NCBI GenBank assembly: GCA_020543525.1
Contig: JAHYIO010000001.1
Span: 1,550,001-1,614,000 of the forward strand
Origin: Coriolopsis trogii
Lineage: Eukaryota; Basidiomycota; Agaricomycetes; Polyporales; Polyporaceae
Length of the DNA: 64,000 nt
Direction of reading: 5' to 3'
How positions within the stretch are numbered: position 1 is the stretch's first letter; every line of letters begins with the position of its first letter. This document shows positions 34,483-46,994 of this stretch, in pieces. A program made the translations under genes and the position numbers. A model generated the notes under the pieces. That model ran no database searches. It saw only the letters and a list, made by a program, of their open reading frames with translations, and was not told the origin of the DNA.

Positions 34483-37400
34483 ATGTCGCAATCAAGTCAC
34501 ACCGAATCAGAGCCCGAAGACTTCTCTCAGGGCTGGGAGGCAGCCGATGTCGCAGAAACGTGCGAGGACGTAGGACGCATCGGACGAACTTCACAACCGG
34601 TCCACTTGGAGCTTCACAATGGTCTTCATACCCTACAACAGCTGGATATATGCGCCGTAGAACGGGTAAGTACGTGTCCTTGAAGCATACATGCTCTTGA
34701 AACCAATGCAAATATAGGATGACACACATCATGAAACTATCCGAGCCATCTCGAATACTATACTAACGCAGCTCGATACAGTCATAGGAGCTTCTTTTCT
34801 CGACGAAGACTGTGAGACGATGCAAGCTGTTTTACTCGGTCTCCGTATGCGGTCTCAACCCATTCTCCAAGTCAAGTCTGACCTGATGAGCAATTACAGT
34901 GACTACTTCGTTCCTCGCCATGCTGTTCAAATACAGAGCCATTTTTCATCGCATTGCTGCACGCAATACAAGTCACTCATGTCACTCAGTTGTCGTCTGT
35001 TGGGCGGATGTGGTCCTTGCAAAGCTGGGCCAGGCAATCGTTATCGCGGCCTCAACATTCCTTAACGCACCGTCTCACAACCAAATCCAGCCAGACTCAG
35101 TCAGACTTCTGCGCGAAGAGGACGAGTTAAGGGCCGCAATACAGCTGCCTGGTGATGTGTCTCGTTACCCATGTGAGTATGCTTCTGACGCGAGGTCTGT
35201 AGGGAATTGGTCGGAAGTCCCATATGTGCTAGGCTCGGAGCACGTCTCCCCTGCTGCATACCGACTTGCGTTATGCCTCAGTTTTGGACTGCATGTCTTA
35301 CGTCCTCAGTTGTCCAAGGACCACGAGGTTGCAGAGTAAGCATCATATATACACTTCTGTAGCTGCGATATGAAACACGCCACAGGACGGAGAGGATTGC
35401 ACTTCACAAAGCGCTATATACCAGGCTGAAACACTTAGCGAACAAACGAAGTCAGGGCATCGACATCGACACCGCAGATGCCAGCGAACACGAGCGCATA
35501 GCCTATGCCATGTTTGTGTCTGTATATGCGGTATATCTACAGATCTATCGTCATGGTCGCATTTGACCCATTGTGAGCAGACTATCACTCACCACAGTCA
35601 CGTCGACGACAGCTCTGCATGCAGACCTCAGACACAGAGCGTCTTACTTGAGATGATTCAAGCCGTTCTACAGCCGACGCTGCCTCCGTCGTCAATTATC
35701 TCAGCTCCGTTCTATGTGGACACCCCGTTCGTTCTTCTGGCACGTTGGGGATCGACGCTTCCTTGGGCATGGTCGACATGGGAGGATGCTCGGATTTACA
35801 ACGCAGAACTTGTGGATCATTTGGTATGATATGTCGAACCTAGCATGTTCGCTGCTATATTGACCCTGCGTTAGACGGCAGCATGGTTATATCACCTTGA
35901 TATCAGAGCGAGCGATATCCCTTTGGCTCACTCTGTCGAATACTGGGACGAAGACCTCGTAGCAGCGCTGGACAGCCAACCTCGTGCCGCGTTGTCTGTT
36001 ATGGCTGTGCGTTGATGAGTAAATTCGACGCTCCCTTTACTGACGCAAGCTTAATAGCGGCTGCTCTCCATCGCCTCGAGTGTGAAGGATGCTCCGAAGC
36101 CATCCGTGTATGAGACAGTACTCGATGTCCTCCTCAAGACCTGCTGGAGCACCAAGTATCTGCTGCAACTCGCTGAGACAGAAGACGCCTCCATGGGAAT
36201 CTTGTTCAGCATGATATGCAACCTCTTTGTCACATTGGTGGACGGGGAGGTGGTTCTCAATGGTACATGATGCTATCAATCCCTGTCACTTGCGGTCTGC
36301 GCTCATGAAAGACAGTCAAGGACCTCATGATCGAGATACTCTCTTTGTCGAGGGCGAATCTGTGCTCTGTTCTGGAAGCAATCTCGGACTCGAAGACAGA
36401 GTTCTACCTGCAATTCGACCTCTGTAAGCCTCCATGCCTTCTGGTCCTCTCCCACTCATGCAATTCTACCCAAGGCTTGGAACGAACGTCCCAGTACGTA
36501 TGGGCTTCGTGCGTCATGTCATAAAATCTTGCTGACAGCAACAGATGCCTGAACAAGGAAGCCAGAACGAATGGGCTGTCATCTGAAGAACTCCGCTCAG
36601 TGAGACAAACTCTGCACTTTGTCGCATTGGTGGTGTCAAGCGGAGCGTCGTCGCGCTGCGTGCCAGGCTCACTGAACCGCCTAGTTGCAACCCACCTCGG
36701 ATGGCTCGAAACTCTGGGTCCAGAATCGTACGAGTGGTCTATGATGTACGATGCTCTGGTCAGCGTCCTGGCTGTACTACAGCAACGTCATGAGGATTTC
36801 GCTCTTGGTTCTCCCGCGCTATGGAAGGATGGCTTCGTGTGGGCGTTGCTCGGCGAGACGCAGCCGTCCGATTTCGCCATCGTTTGTGAGTGATATGTAC
36901 TCTACGACATTACCATTTATTGTCATGATATTCCCAGCTACCCTTGCGACATATATAAGCACCAGTGCCCCTTCACGGCACTGTGAAGGCTTGCTATACG
37001 CACAGGCCTGGGACTTCTTCCGTGATACTCTACTTCTGATATTGACAGACGAATTCGATGACACGGACACACCTCTGGCGCTGTTAATCGCCCCTCTGAT
37101 ATGCAAAACGCTATTGGCTCTTGTTCAAAATGTCGACGGATTCGCTCGTGCGTCCTACCAGTTCTCTTTGCACCCGAAACGTGAGCTGACTTGAAGTATC
37201 GCAGGTCATCATATCGTCTCATCTCCGTGGACGAAGTGCATGTCGGCATACCTTGAGAGTCTCACGAGTGAGAATGAAGGAGAAGAAGAATATATGACCA
37301 TTCTTCGCATGCGGGTCGGTACAGCGGCCAAAACCCTGTGCAAGCACGTAAGGGTTCTACAAAACATTCCTCACAACCATACATATCAGTTCGTTTATTT

Positions 37401-37485
37401 ACAGGTCAGGAATAATTCGTCAGACTCTACAACTGAATCTCCAAAGGTTCGTTATATCTGCGATATAGGATACGTCATGTGTTGA
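34483..37485 (+). CDS. Unknown 13-exon protein, alpha-helical throughout
   Basis: Exons 34483-34665, 34718-34844, 34900-35335, 35386-35521, 35581-35823, 35875-36006, 36058-36262, 36316-36423, 36475-36493, 36545-36885, 36938-37147, 37205-37347, 37405-37485; 787 residues. I do not recognise the family. It is leucine-rich and predicted helical by eye, with runs such as WADVVLAKLGQAIVIAASTF, YETVLDVLLKTCWSTKYLLQ and ALLIAPLICKTLLALVQNVD, which would fit an ARM/HEAT-like helical repeat. No signal peptide or transmembrane segment. All 12 introns are short GT-AG introns (49-73 nt) and keep frame. Exon 9 is only 19 nt. The last exon could instead use a GTTCGT donor near 37446 and end six codons into a terminal exon. 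Confidence 0.65.
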
Positions 37486-37849
37486 CCAGCAGACCCTGTT
37501 AGACTACTGTTAACGAATGGGCATTCTGTTGGATAGGGTCTGTTCCATACCTTGTACCCGCATCTACTTGATATTACTTGATGTCGATTTCCTTGATGTA
37601 TGGAGGGTCAGAATCGGCTGCAACCTGTTCTGTACTCGCGGGTGCAGCGATGCGTCTGCGAGCGCCTCGAGACCGCGTGGAATGACGCGTCAGCCACGTG
37701 ACCGCGACACGGTTGGTTCGAAAGGGAGCTCACCCATTTCGAGGGTGTTGCTTGCCCTGCTTCTCGACTGTCGCCCTTCCTCCACGCTTGTCTTGCTCTG
37801 CTTCCTCGCTCTCTCTGTGTTTTCTTACCCCATCTTTGTACGAATAGCA
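37486..37849. other. Intergenic region upstream of the LIM gene
   Basis: No gene recognised; the frame open upstream of the LIM start has no motif. Presumed promoter of the LIM-domain gene. Confidence 0.45.
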
Positions 37850-40800
37850 ATGGGATTCTGTAGACGATGCGGAGATATCGTCGTTGGCCCTCGCTGTAAA
37901 TGTGGTGGTACTTCAGTTGGTACGTTCTCACTAACAACAGCGCCTTTAGCCTGATTCTCACCACGTGTCTAGCCCCCGTCGTAAAGTGGCAGAACGATGG
38001 CCAGCAGCCGCAAGATCCTTGGTCGAAGACATATGTAACACGCGATAAAGCCGCCGCGCCCTCGTCGCAGTCTATTCCAAGGAATACCACTGGGCAAAGT
38101 ACGAACCTCCCCTCCTCCTCTTCTGGATCTTCAAACAAGCGCTTTCCCCGACCTACCAACCCGAAGCCTCTCTCCGTCTCGCTGGACAAAGGTGTCTCCG
38201 ATCATATCGCCAAATCGACATCTATCCGTCGTCCGTCTTCTCCCCTGAAGCACTCTACCAGTAGTACCACAGAATCGTACGACGAGCGTATTGCCTCCGA
38301 TGTCAACCCGGAAGAAGGCATCCTGCCCAACCTGAACAGCGGATCCAGACTTGCAAAAGTCTACGGCTCCGTCCTGCAACCCAAGGAAACCCTTTCCACT
38401 TTCATCTGTGCTCTCTGCTCCGCTCCTTTCCCTCCGGACGCGACCATATACCCCGATCCCACGTCCATTCGCCCGGGCTTACCAATCGAAGATGTGGGCT
38501 CTGGTACAAGATTCCTATGTCGACCTTGCTTCACTGCCAACGGCGGCTCCAAGGGCGACTGTCCCTCATGCGGCAAAGCTGTCCTCATCCTGAAGAGCGA
38601 AGGAGGTTTCGTGGAGGCGGCCGGGAAGGTGTGGCACAAGCGATGTTTCTGCTGCGAGGGGTGTTTCAAGAATATTGGAGATCGGCCGATGGTGGATCTA
38701 CTGGGGAGACCGTGCTGTGCCGATTGTTTCGAGAGTTGTCTCAAACGGCCGTCCGGTACCACACCTCGCAAAGCTACCCGGGAAACGGAGGCTTTTGAGG
38801 ACCGGAGTAATCTGGGCGGGACGAAGCGGACAAGCAAGAGTCGCGAAGGGACTCCGGCTTTGGAGGAGCTCGAAACGAGACTAGGAATCCGGAGCCGCGA
38901 TACCACCCCGATGACGGAAAGTCGTAGCTCAGGTGCACGCTTCATCAACCATTCTTCTGGTCCCTCCGTGACACCAACTTCCCCTCCAAGCACGCATATC
39001 CCCGTATCAAAGCGCTACTCCACCGTCAGCACTGGAGAATCGAGTCCTACCCCCGATCGTCTTTCATCTCGAACGAGAGCTCATTCTGCAGCCAGTACAG
39101 GATCGCCCGCCCTTCGTGATGCCCTTTCCAGGTACCAAAGCCCGGAGCTCGGCTCCGGGGATGGCAGTCCAGTTGCTCGACGTACTTACACTAGACTACG
39201 ATCTCCCGATCCTGATACCAATGACGGCTCCCCTATCGCGTCGAGGTTGAGCGGTGCTGGAAGCCCGCGCTATGGGAGCCCAGTGGCGAGGCAGCCGACT
39301 GCAGATGCAATTGAAGAGATGAAGCAACGCTTCCTCAGGCAGACGTCTCCAGGACCTCCCTCAGCTCCCGGCCAAGGCTCGGTCTCCTCATCATCCTCAT
39401 CTACAACTCCAACTCGTCGAGAACGTCGGTCGAGATCGCGTCCCCGGTCGAGTGGGGGATTGTCGTCGACGGCTGGATTCAATGAAGACTTGGAGGCATC
39501 CTCTAAGTACACTGCCTCAGAGGCCCTTCGCGCCCCTCGCGCCCAAAGGGACAGCAGCGGTGGAGGAGACTACCTACGGAGGAGTACGGCAGACAGTGCT
39601 GACTATTTCCGGCGTGATGCTACAGGTAACACTGACTACCTCCGCCGGGACACCACCGGGACCTCCGGCTATACGCGGCGCGATACGACGGGTAACACCA
39701 GCTATCTTCACAACGACATGACTGGGAATACCGACTACACGCTCAAAGGCGACCGCACTGGAGACGCAGAGGTCGAGTCGCTACTCGGCGCCTTCCCGAC
39801 GGTGCCCACTGCCGACCTCATCGACCTCAGCTCTGACATTTCGATGAGCAGCATACAATCGCAATCTACAGGGAACGGCCCCATTTCTCGCATTCCTCGT
39901 CCCATGCGTGACCTGGCCACCCTTGATAGCGGTCGCGTGGGGCTGGGAATCAGCGTAGGGGCGGGTTTGCGCAAGAGCATGTCTGGGACCTCACTGACTA
40001 CCGAGTATATTTCCATGTCAATCCCACGTACCCCGGACCTCGCTTCCGATGTCTCCGACGCTGCCACACAGTCCAGCGGTCCATCTACACCGCCATCTCT
40101 CAGCCCGCCTTCACGTCGCACGCGAGCGGACTCAGAGAAGAGTGGCGGGCACACGCCATCGAAATCGGAGACAACAACGCCCACTCCGAAATCGCGCACA
40201 CTTCTCCCACATGACATCTCCATTCCAGCCCCTCTCCCCCCGGATTCTCGTTGCGCCAAGTGCAGTTTACCGCTCTTCAGTCGGAAGGATGGCGGGAAGT
40301 TTGTGACAGTACCCGAGCAGCCTTCGAGTAGTGGTGTACCTCCAAAAACGTACCACACTTCGTGCTTCCGCTGCACGGTGTGCGACAAGTTGTTCGAGGA
40401 CAAGGACGGCGGTCGCGCGGTCTTTGTACGCGGTCCTTCTGGGGTATGCCACGTTGATGTAAGTTGTGAACTACGTAGGCACGTCGATGCGTTTATACTA
40501 ACGTCTATGTTAGTGTGCCCCTCCCGAGAAGACAATTGTACGCTCGTATCCGGTGCAACTCCCGAGGTCTGCTCCTGCTTCCCAAGCGCGGACGCAGACG
40601 TCTTCTAAGACCATGACTGCCACCTATCACACAAGCTCGAGCCGATACGAGCCTCCACCCAAGACCGCCCCGGCTACTCAACAGACGTTTACATTCCCCC
40701 AACCGCGGTTTGGGGGCTCGTCTCACTGCCCCGGATGTCACAAGGCCGTGTCGCCTATGGAACGTGGCGTCGTACCAGGACCACAGGGCTCGCGATGGCA

Positions 40801-41391
40801 TGCTGGTTGTCTCATTTGCGGCGGACAAGAAGCGAAAGGACGGAGGAAGGAGGCCGGTAAGGCAGGATGCGGCAAGAAGCTCGATAGCGCGGCCAAACTC
40901 GACAGGGACGGTGGCGTGTGGTGCCGAGAATGTTTGGTGAGTTGTTCATTCGCAAACACTACCGGCCAGCCTTGTGACCGAAAGACCTCGCACAGCTCAT
41001 TTTGCCACTCCCTCGACGTGGCTCGCCTTCCCCAACCCGGAGCACGCCTCTCGTGCCGAGCCACACTGGCACCGGCAGCAAGAGCGTCTTTGGGGGGATC
41101 GCGCCGCAGCTTACGGGCGCTACCACCCTGGCGCGGCAGTTCACCGGCTTGGGCGGCGGCTCCGACCCTGCGTTGATGAGGCAGCTCACTGGCGGAGGGC
41201 TGAGTCCCACGCGCCAGCTCACGTCGAGTCCTACGAAGTTGCACGACGGTCCACGGCCAGGGGTTTCGCGCTACCCGCGGCCGAAGTCTGCGATCGGCTA
41301 TGCGTCGCGGACGAAGAGCGAGGGGGGCGAGAGTCGGGGGATGTTCCTTGTCCGACAGCTCACCGGTGGTAAGAGCAAAGAGTATGTTTGA
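37850..41391 (+). CDS. Multi-LIM-domain protein with two kinds of internal repeats
   Basis: Exons 37850-37919, 37973-40458, 40514-40936, 40996-41391; 1124 residues. The extreme N-terminus is a small Cys motif (CRRCGDIVVGPRCKCGG). The first LIM-like module contains CALC, CRPC, CPSCGK, WHKRCFCCEGC and CCADC. The second has CAKCSLPLFSRKDGG, TYHTSCFRCTVCDKLFED and CHVD, completed by CAPPEK in the next exon. The third has CPGCHKAVSP, WHAGCLICGG, CGKKL and WCREC. Between modules 1 and 2 lie ~500 Ser/Pro/Arg-rich residues that include 5-6 degenerate DY-RRDTTGNT repeats (39590-39760). The C-terminus repeats a RQLTGG motif about five times. LIM modules bind proteins, often at actin or Rho-signalling sites. 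Partner unknown. Confidence 0.85.
39590..39760 (+). repeat. Degenerate 36-39 nt coding repeat (DYLRRDTTGNT type)
   Basis: About five tandem units encode variants such as DYFRRDATGNT, DYLRRDTTGT, GYTRRDTTGNT, YLHNDMTGNT and DYTLKGDRTG. They lie in the disordered linker of the LIM protein. Confidence 0.75.
41100..41385 (+). repeat. Repeated RQLTGG motif in LIM protein C-terminus
   Basis: PQLTGA, RQFTGLGGG, RQLTGGG, RQLTSS and RQLTGGK occur within ~90 residues. A short linear motif repeated this often could be a docking site, but I know of no function for it. Confidence 0.7.
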
Positions 41392-41781
41392 AGATTCTGT
41401 GGAGGGTACGAGTGAAATGTGGTGACGCTCGATCCGGTAACGCTCTCACAATTAGTTCAAGTTTCACGCCTTGCCATTGTACACACTAGCCACGCACATA
41501 CGGACACGCTTGAGGCGGACTGGTTCTCTTCCTTAGCTTTTGACATCTGTTTTGATCTTTCGTGCTCGACGCTTTCTCTATAGCTAGTTTGTTTTTCGTC
41601 TGCTTCTGTTCCCTCTGTTGTGGATACCTTCCGATGACGAACGCAAGAAATGGAAAGGAACGTATATTTTCCGCGCGTTGCGTAACAGCGATTAAAAGAG
41701 AGACCAAGTGCGTGGGCGTTAAGAGAGGACGGTACAGGGTACAAGAAAACGAGAGAGTAGAGGAGTCCGGGATCAAGGCGA
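41392..41781. other. 3'-3' intergenic stretch
   Basis: Between the converging LIM and GH3 genes. AT-richer than coding sequence. No gene recognised. Confidence 0.5.
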
Positions 41782-44700
41782 CTATTGTTTCAGTTGGTGA
41801 TAGAGCCCTTCAGCTTGAGGTCTCTGCTGCTCGCGCCAACGGAGATGCCGGTCGTCCCGGTCGCGATCTGCCAGCTCTGGGAGACGACGTCCCAGACGGA
41901 GAAGTCGTACCGGGAGAGCTGGAAGGTGACCGTCTTGGACTCGCCCGGGGCGAGCCAGACGGCGTCGAAGCCCTTCAGGTTGAGCGGGGCCGACTTGGCC
42001 GAGGCCGGCGGGGAGGTGTAGAGCTGCGGGACCTGGAGGGGAGGACGAGGTGGTGTTGTCAGTTTCAAATTGGGAATTCGCGGTATGCGTGAGAGTGGGC
42101 GAGAGGCGGGAGGGTCGGTGGGTGGGTGGGGGCATGAGATGAGGCGGCTCACCTCGGTTCCTGCTCTCGAACCTGTGTTGGTCAGGGTGAAGGAGACGGA
42201 GACGACGGGGTCGTGGAGCCTGTTCGTGGCATGGTGTTAACAGCGAGCAACGACGTGGGGAAGGGATGTGCGAATATGCATACCAGGGGTCCAAGGAGGA
42301 ACCAGGGCCGGTGGGCTGGCGCGTTCCCCCAGCGGTCGATCCGCTGATGATCAGGTTGGCGTAGGAGAAGGTGGTGTAGGAGAGGCCGAAGCCGAACTCG
42401 AAGCGGGGTACGATGTTGTTCTACGCGGGCAGAGACCGACGTTAGCGTCCCCCATCATGGGAGAAAGGCGGCAAGAGAAGGAGAAGGGGAAGGCGTACAG
42501 CGTCAAAGTGGCGGTAGTCGACGAAGAGGCCCTCCGAGTACGGGATCTGCACGGGGGTGGAGCCGGTGTAGATGACGCGGGCGGGGTAGTCTTCCTCCTT
42601 CTTCGCGATGGTGAAGGGCAGGCGGCCGCTCGGGTTGACGTCGCCGTAGAGCACGTCCATGATGGCGTTACCAGCCTCTTGGCCAGGGAGACCAGCCCAA
42701 ATCTAGGAAACATCCTTAGTACATCGCAGTCAGCATATAGGACGGATAGCGTACCACCGCGGTAACTGTAAAGATATTCGTGGTGAGCGTTTTGTATCCT
42801 CTATGAGCAACGAGGGAAGATGCACGAACCGTTAGGGTTCTCGATCCACTGCTCCATAAGGATCGGCCCCACGCTGTTCACGACGACGACAGTGTTGTTG
42901 CAAACGCTCGCAACCTTCTTCACGAGCGCGTCCTGTAGCGCAGCACGATCAGGTCTGGCTCGGACAGATTGACGCAGAGGAGAGTCACGTACACCATTGT
43001 GCCACGCGTTCAGATCGTTCCGGTCGCCCTGGTTGCCCTCGACCGTGTACTGCGCCTCACTGGATGTAGGGCCGGGGAGAGAGCGAACGAAGGAGCAACC
43101 GTATCAAAAAAGATATCATGCCAAGCCCGCGTCTGGACGCACCCGCTGTCGGCAGTGATGAAGACGAGCGAGACGTCCTTGCCCTTGGCGTTGTCCGCCG
43201 ACAGGTTCACGTCGTCGCTGAACGTCCAGGACGAGACCTTCGTGCCCTCCGCTTTGGCGCGGGTCGTGATGGCGTCTTGGGGCTATCGCACCGGGTTGGT
43301 CCAATCGTCAGCGTGCTGTCGACCACCGTGCCATAGTGTTCTACGCACCGCGATGAGGTACGGGAACGAGGCCGTACTGATGCACCCATGAGAGACCGAT
43401 CGATGCGTTTGAGTAACTAAGGGCACACTCACCCGCTTCCCCAGCCGACAGCCAACACGCCGTCATTGCAGCTGTGGTCCAAGCACCTTCAACGACGACG
43501 AAAATAAATGCATGAGTTCTCAGGCAGAAGCGTACAACGCTCGACGCACTGGTTGGCACCGAATAGACCAGAGCGCGCGCCCGTGCCGAGGATGGCCATC
43601 GTCTTGGGAGCCTTCAGAGGGAGGACGCTCCCCGCGTTCTTGAGCAACACCGCCGACGCAGCCCCGATCGTGCGGATCAGGCTATCCAACACCCCCGAGT
43701 CAGCCCGACCTTGCCTCCCGAGCCCATGTGGGCTCGTGCTCTGGGGAAGGCACACGCACCTGCCGTGGTCGCCCTGCACGTCGACGTGTTGGGCAAAGAG
43801 GGGCAACCAGGAGTTGATGTTCGTGTCTGGGTATCCTTCGTCCTGGCCGAGCATGTACCTGGGTTCGATCGTTCGCGGTCAGGGATGGTGGAGTGTGGAT
43901 GTATGCTGCGTGCACACCATGCTGCCAAGATGCGAGTAGCCATGTCCTAGAATCGCGGTCAATGCGGGCGCGAAAACGATTCACGATGCACGTACATCGA
44001 GGCGTTCCTGTAGGACGTCTCCGTCCTTTACCGCGTTGACGATGTCGTTGCCGAAATACCTAGAACACCGTGGGTCCTTGGTACGCTATGAAGTGATCTG
44101 ATAGGACCTACGAGCTGAAGGACGCAAAGAACTTGTCCCCGGGCATCGTCATCTAGCGGAGAACAGCTCAGCACGCCGGGGGGAAAGAACAAGACGGGGA
44201 GAAGATCAAACTGACGTCCAACCCGCCGTTTGCAGAAGGAGCCGTCGAGTGCGTCGCATACCAATCTAGATGGCTTTAGCATACACGCGGTTGGGGAGCG
44301 GGGATTCGTGCCCACCTGACATGACATCTGCACGAAGAGAGTGAGTCCACGATTGTCCAAGAATCGACGAGGCGAGGACGCTTACATCCTTGGAAGCCAA
44401 GTTCGCCCTTGAGCATGCCGTTGATGGCCTTGTCGTTCTCGCAGGCGAAGGTTCCGTTTACTTCAAGGTCAGGATGAATATCGAGCTCTGCCCTCTGGAC
44501 CTCCAGAATTCTGAAGACACTTACTCTGGTCTGCGCACGAAGAATGGACATTAGTAGGGTTTATGACAATCAGGGAGCTGGCATACTGTAGCTGCACATC
44601 ACCGAGGCGACGTTGGCCTGTACACTGCGCATGAACTATCCAGAGACATGTCAGTATACCCCAATATCCTGCCTACATACAGCTGGGTGCAAACAACTGA

Positions 44701-46245
44701 CCGGATGGAGGTATAGCTCGTGGTTCTATGGATGTATATGTCACTTGAGGTACTCGCCGTTCGTGATCAGACTACGCACCGTCCTATGGATAGCTTATCA
44801 GCGTCCCGCGAGCACAGAAGACGCAAGCCACGCACCTATCGTCGACAATAGACGAGCTGCTATCACGGAAATGTTCCTGCTCACTGTGAGAGGGTGTCCA
44901 TTTGAGCAACCACCATCCGTCCACGACCACCGCCTTCCAAGACCTACTTGTTGAGGAAGTGCTTTGCGCACGCCTGCACACCTTGAGACTGCACGCCGAT
45001 GATAGACTCGTACGCGACTTCGCCAGTCAAGTAGGGGTCAGCACCGGCACTGAAGCACGATCAGCGTCTCTTATTCACTCCAGAACTTGGCCCTTACCCT
45101 TCCCAGTTTCTTCCCGCGGCAGGTGCACGCATCAGATTCCTGAAGAGTGAAGCGTCAACGTGGGCAGCTCAGGCCGTCCACGATGTGAGCCGATGCACTC
45201 ACATCATGGGGCCAAGGGCGACGTGAATGCCCTTTCCACGGAATTCTGCGCCCATCGCTTCGCCGCGTGCACGGAAGAGCGTCCGGTTCCACCTGCGCAC
45301 ACAGCTCTCCATCAGCATTCCACGCAGGCTGCCTTCACGCGTTCGCTCACGTAGCAGCCACATTGAGCTCACTGTCAGGCCGGTCAGATTCTGCTCCGTT
45401 CACATCGAATTGTGCAGGACTCACGCGGGGAAGACCGAGTTGTGGTCCACGTATCGAACACCAACGGGACTGTCTGTTGCGTTGTCGCACGTATGAGGTC
45501 ATCGTCAGCGCGCAGCATGTCGCACGACGTACCCTGCAAACACAAGCCGGGGAAGCCAGGGATCGCCTTCACGGGGTCCGTAGACCCAATACAAGGGCCT
45601 GGATATAGTCCTTCAGACAGCATCTCTCTTCCATGTGATCTCTCTACACTCACCCCCAATCAAGCCAAGACCTGGAGAACAAAGGCACGATGAGCATTCA
45701 CTCACTAGGCCGCATGACACGACCAGAAACGTCAAGGGCGGGTGGCACGCACCTGTACCGAGGCTGGCCTTGTCCGAGTTGGATAGGTTCGCGACGGCCG
45801 CCCTCGCTTTGGCGGTTGCCGCCTGCCACAGCGGGGCGACGTTGGCGACGTTCTTGTGGATTCTGGCCGGTCCGGGTGTAGCGCCGGACGGGGAGGTCAA
45901 GTTGGCCGCGAGCATACATACCGAAGCTATTGGAGGACCAACGCCGTCAGACAGCGCTGTAAAGACGCGGACTCGGTCATGGATGCGAGACTTACTATCA
46001 TTCAAGGCGACACAGGTGTAGCCGGGAGAGCACGTGGTGAGGTTCGAGCTAAATGGACGGCCAAAGTCAACGATCGACTCAAAAGGTTAAGGGCCACCGC
46101 CACCGCGCGCGACGCGCTTCACGGAAACGGGCACTCACCCGGACCCAGTCGTGCACGCGTCCGAGGAGGACGTGGACTGCGCAGAGCCTAGGGCGAGCGC
46201 ATAGACGAGCGCGACCAGAGCGGGAGCGAGGGCGAGGACGGCCAT
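41782..46245 (-). CDS. Secreted GH3 beta-glucosidase, split into about 33 exons
   Basis: First exon 46139-46245 encodes [19 protein letters not shown], a signal peptide; the last ends at 41782 after [19 protein letters not shown]. Splicing by hand gives a continuous GH3 protein of roughly 800-850 residues: [131 protein letters not shown], the nucleophile Asp in [35 protein letters not shown], a C-terminal sandwich domain ([24 protein letters not shown] [20 protein letters not shown]) and a fibronectin III-like tail ([15 protein letters not shown]). Such enzymes release glucose from cello- or beta-glucan oligomers. Two internal exons are only 4 and 6 nt. A TTTAAA lies ~100 bp upstream. Confidence 0.9.
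44525..44530 (-). other. 6-nt microexon in the GH3 gene
   Basis: ACCAGA between a GCGCAG acceptor and a GTAAGT donor. With one base from each side it encodes Asn-Gln of the conserved CSYNQ motif; skipping it would drop these residues. Confidence 0.75.
44780..44783 (-). other. 4-nt microexon in the GH3 gene
   Basis: GACG between a CCATAG acceptor and a GTGCGT donor. It completes Arg and adds Thr to give the conserved [12 protein letters not shown]. Skipping it shifts the frame, so it seems obligatory. Confidence 0.7.
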
Positions 46246-46345
46246 AGCTTCAGCAGGCGGTCACCGTCGCGGCTTTGGAGGAGCAGGAGCAGGAGCAGAT
46301 GAGGGAGGAAGAGAAAGGGCGGGGCATGGTACGCGAGCCGGCGGC

Positions 46346-46351
46346 CTTTAA
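46346..46351 (-). promoter_or_regulatory. TATA-like element of the GH3 gene
   Basis: TTTAAA about 100 bp upstream of the GH3 start codon on the coding strand. Position is plausible for a core promoter; no direct proof. Confidence 0.35.
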
Positions 46352-46994
46352 ACTCCTGGGCGATGAGGAGGGTGTATGCGTACGTACGCGGGGAATCGGA
46401 AGGGCCAGCTGGAAAGGCACGCGGGGGGACGTTACCGGTTCAGCAGCGGACACCCAGTGTGGCGGAGAGGAAGAGGGAGGGATGGCAGATCGGGCTCGCG
46501 GACTCGGGATCTCAGCCATCCATCTTCATCTCGCTTCGTCGCCGTTCGAGCATCACAAGCTCTGGCAGGCGAGCATATGGGCCTCCGTCCTGGACAGGGA
46601 CAGCTTGTCCGTCGTGTTTGTAGACGTCGCCGTTCGAGCATCGCTTGTAATGTGTTGATGTCCGACTCGTCGCTGACGACCGTCCGCTGCTAGCGCGTGC
46701 GTGGCGAGCTAGAAACGTTCAGAGGAAAGCCGAGGTCAAGCACCCCGGCCCGCCTTGATCCAGCACCGATATCTGCAGCGTCGGACAGCGATCCTCGCCA
46801 TCACAGGCCCTCCAATCGCCGCCGCCATTCACTCGTCCAGCGCACATTGTCCTGCGCACATGGCCCCGCCGTGCATCACTGCTACGTCCCCCGCGCAAGT
46901 CCTCCTCGTCGGCCTCGGTCGCCGCACTCCACAGTCGGCCCCCACAGTCACCCTCGCGTACGAGCCGGCGGCCCCAGGCCAAGTCGAGACAGAA

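Noticed and set aside
35173..35202. 30-nt GTGAGT...TGTAG segment in the unknown 13-exon gene
   Set aside because: In frame whether kept or removed, but too short for a normal intron; kept as exon.
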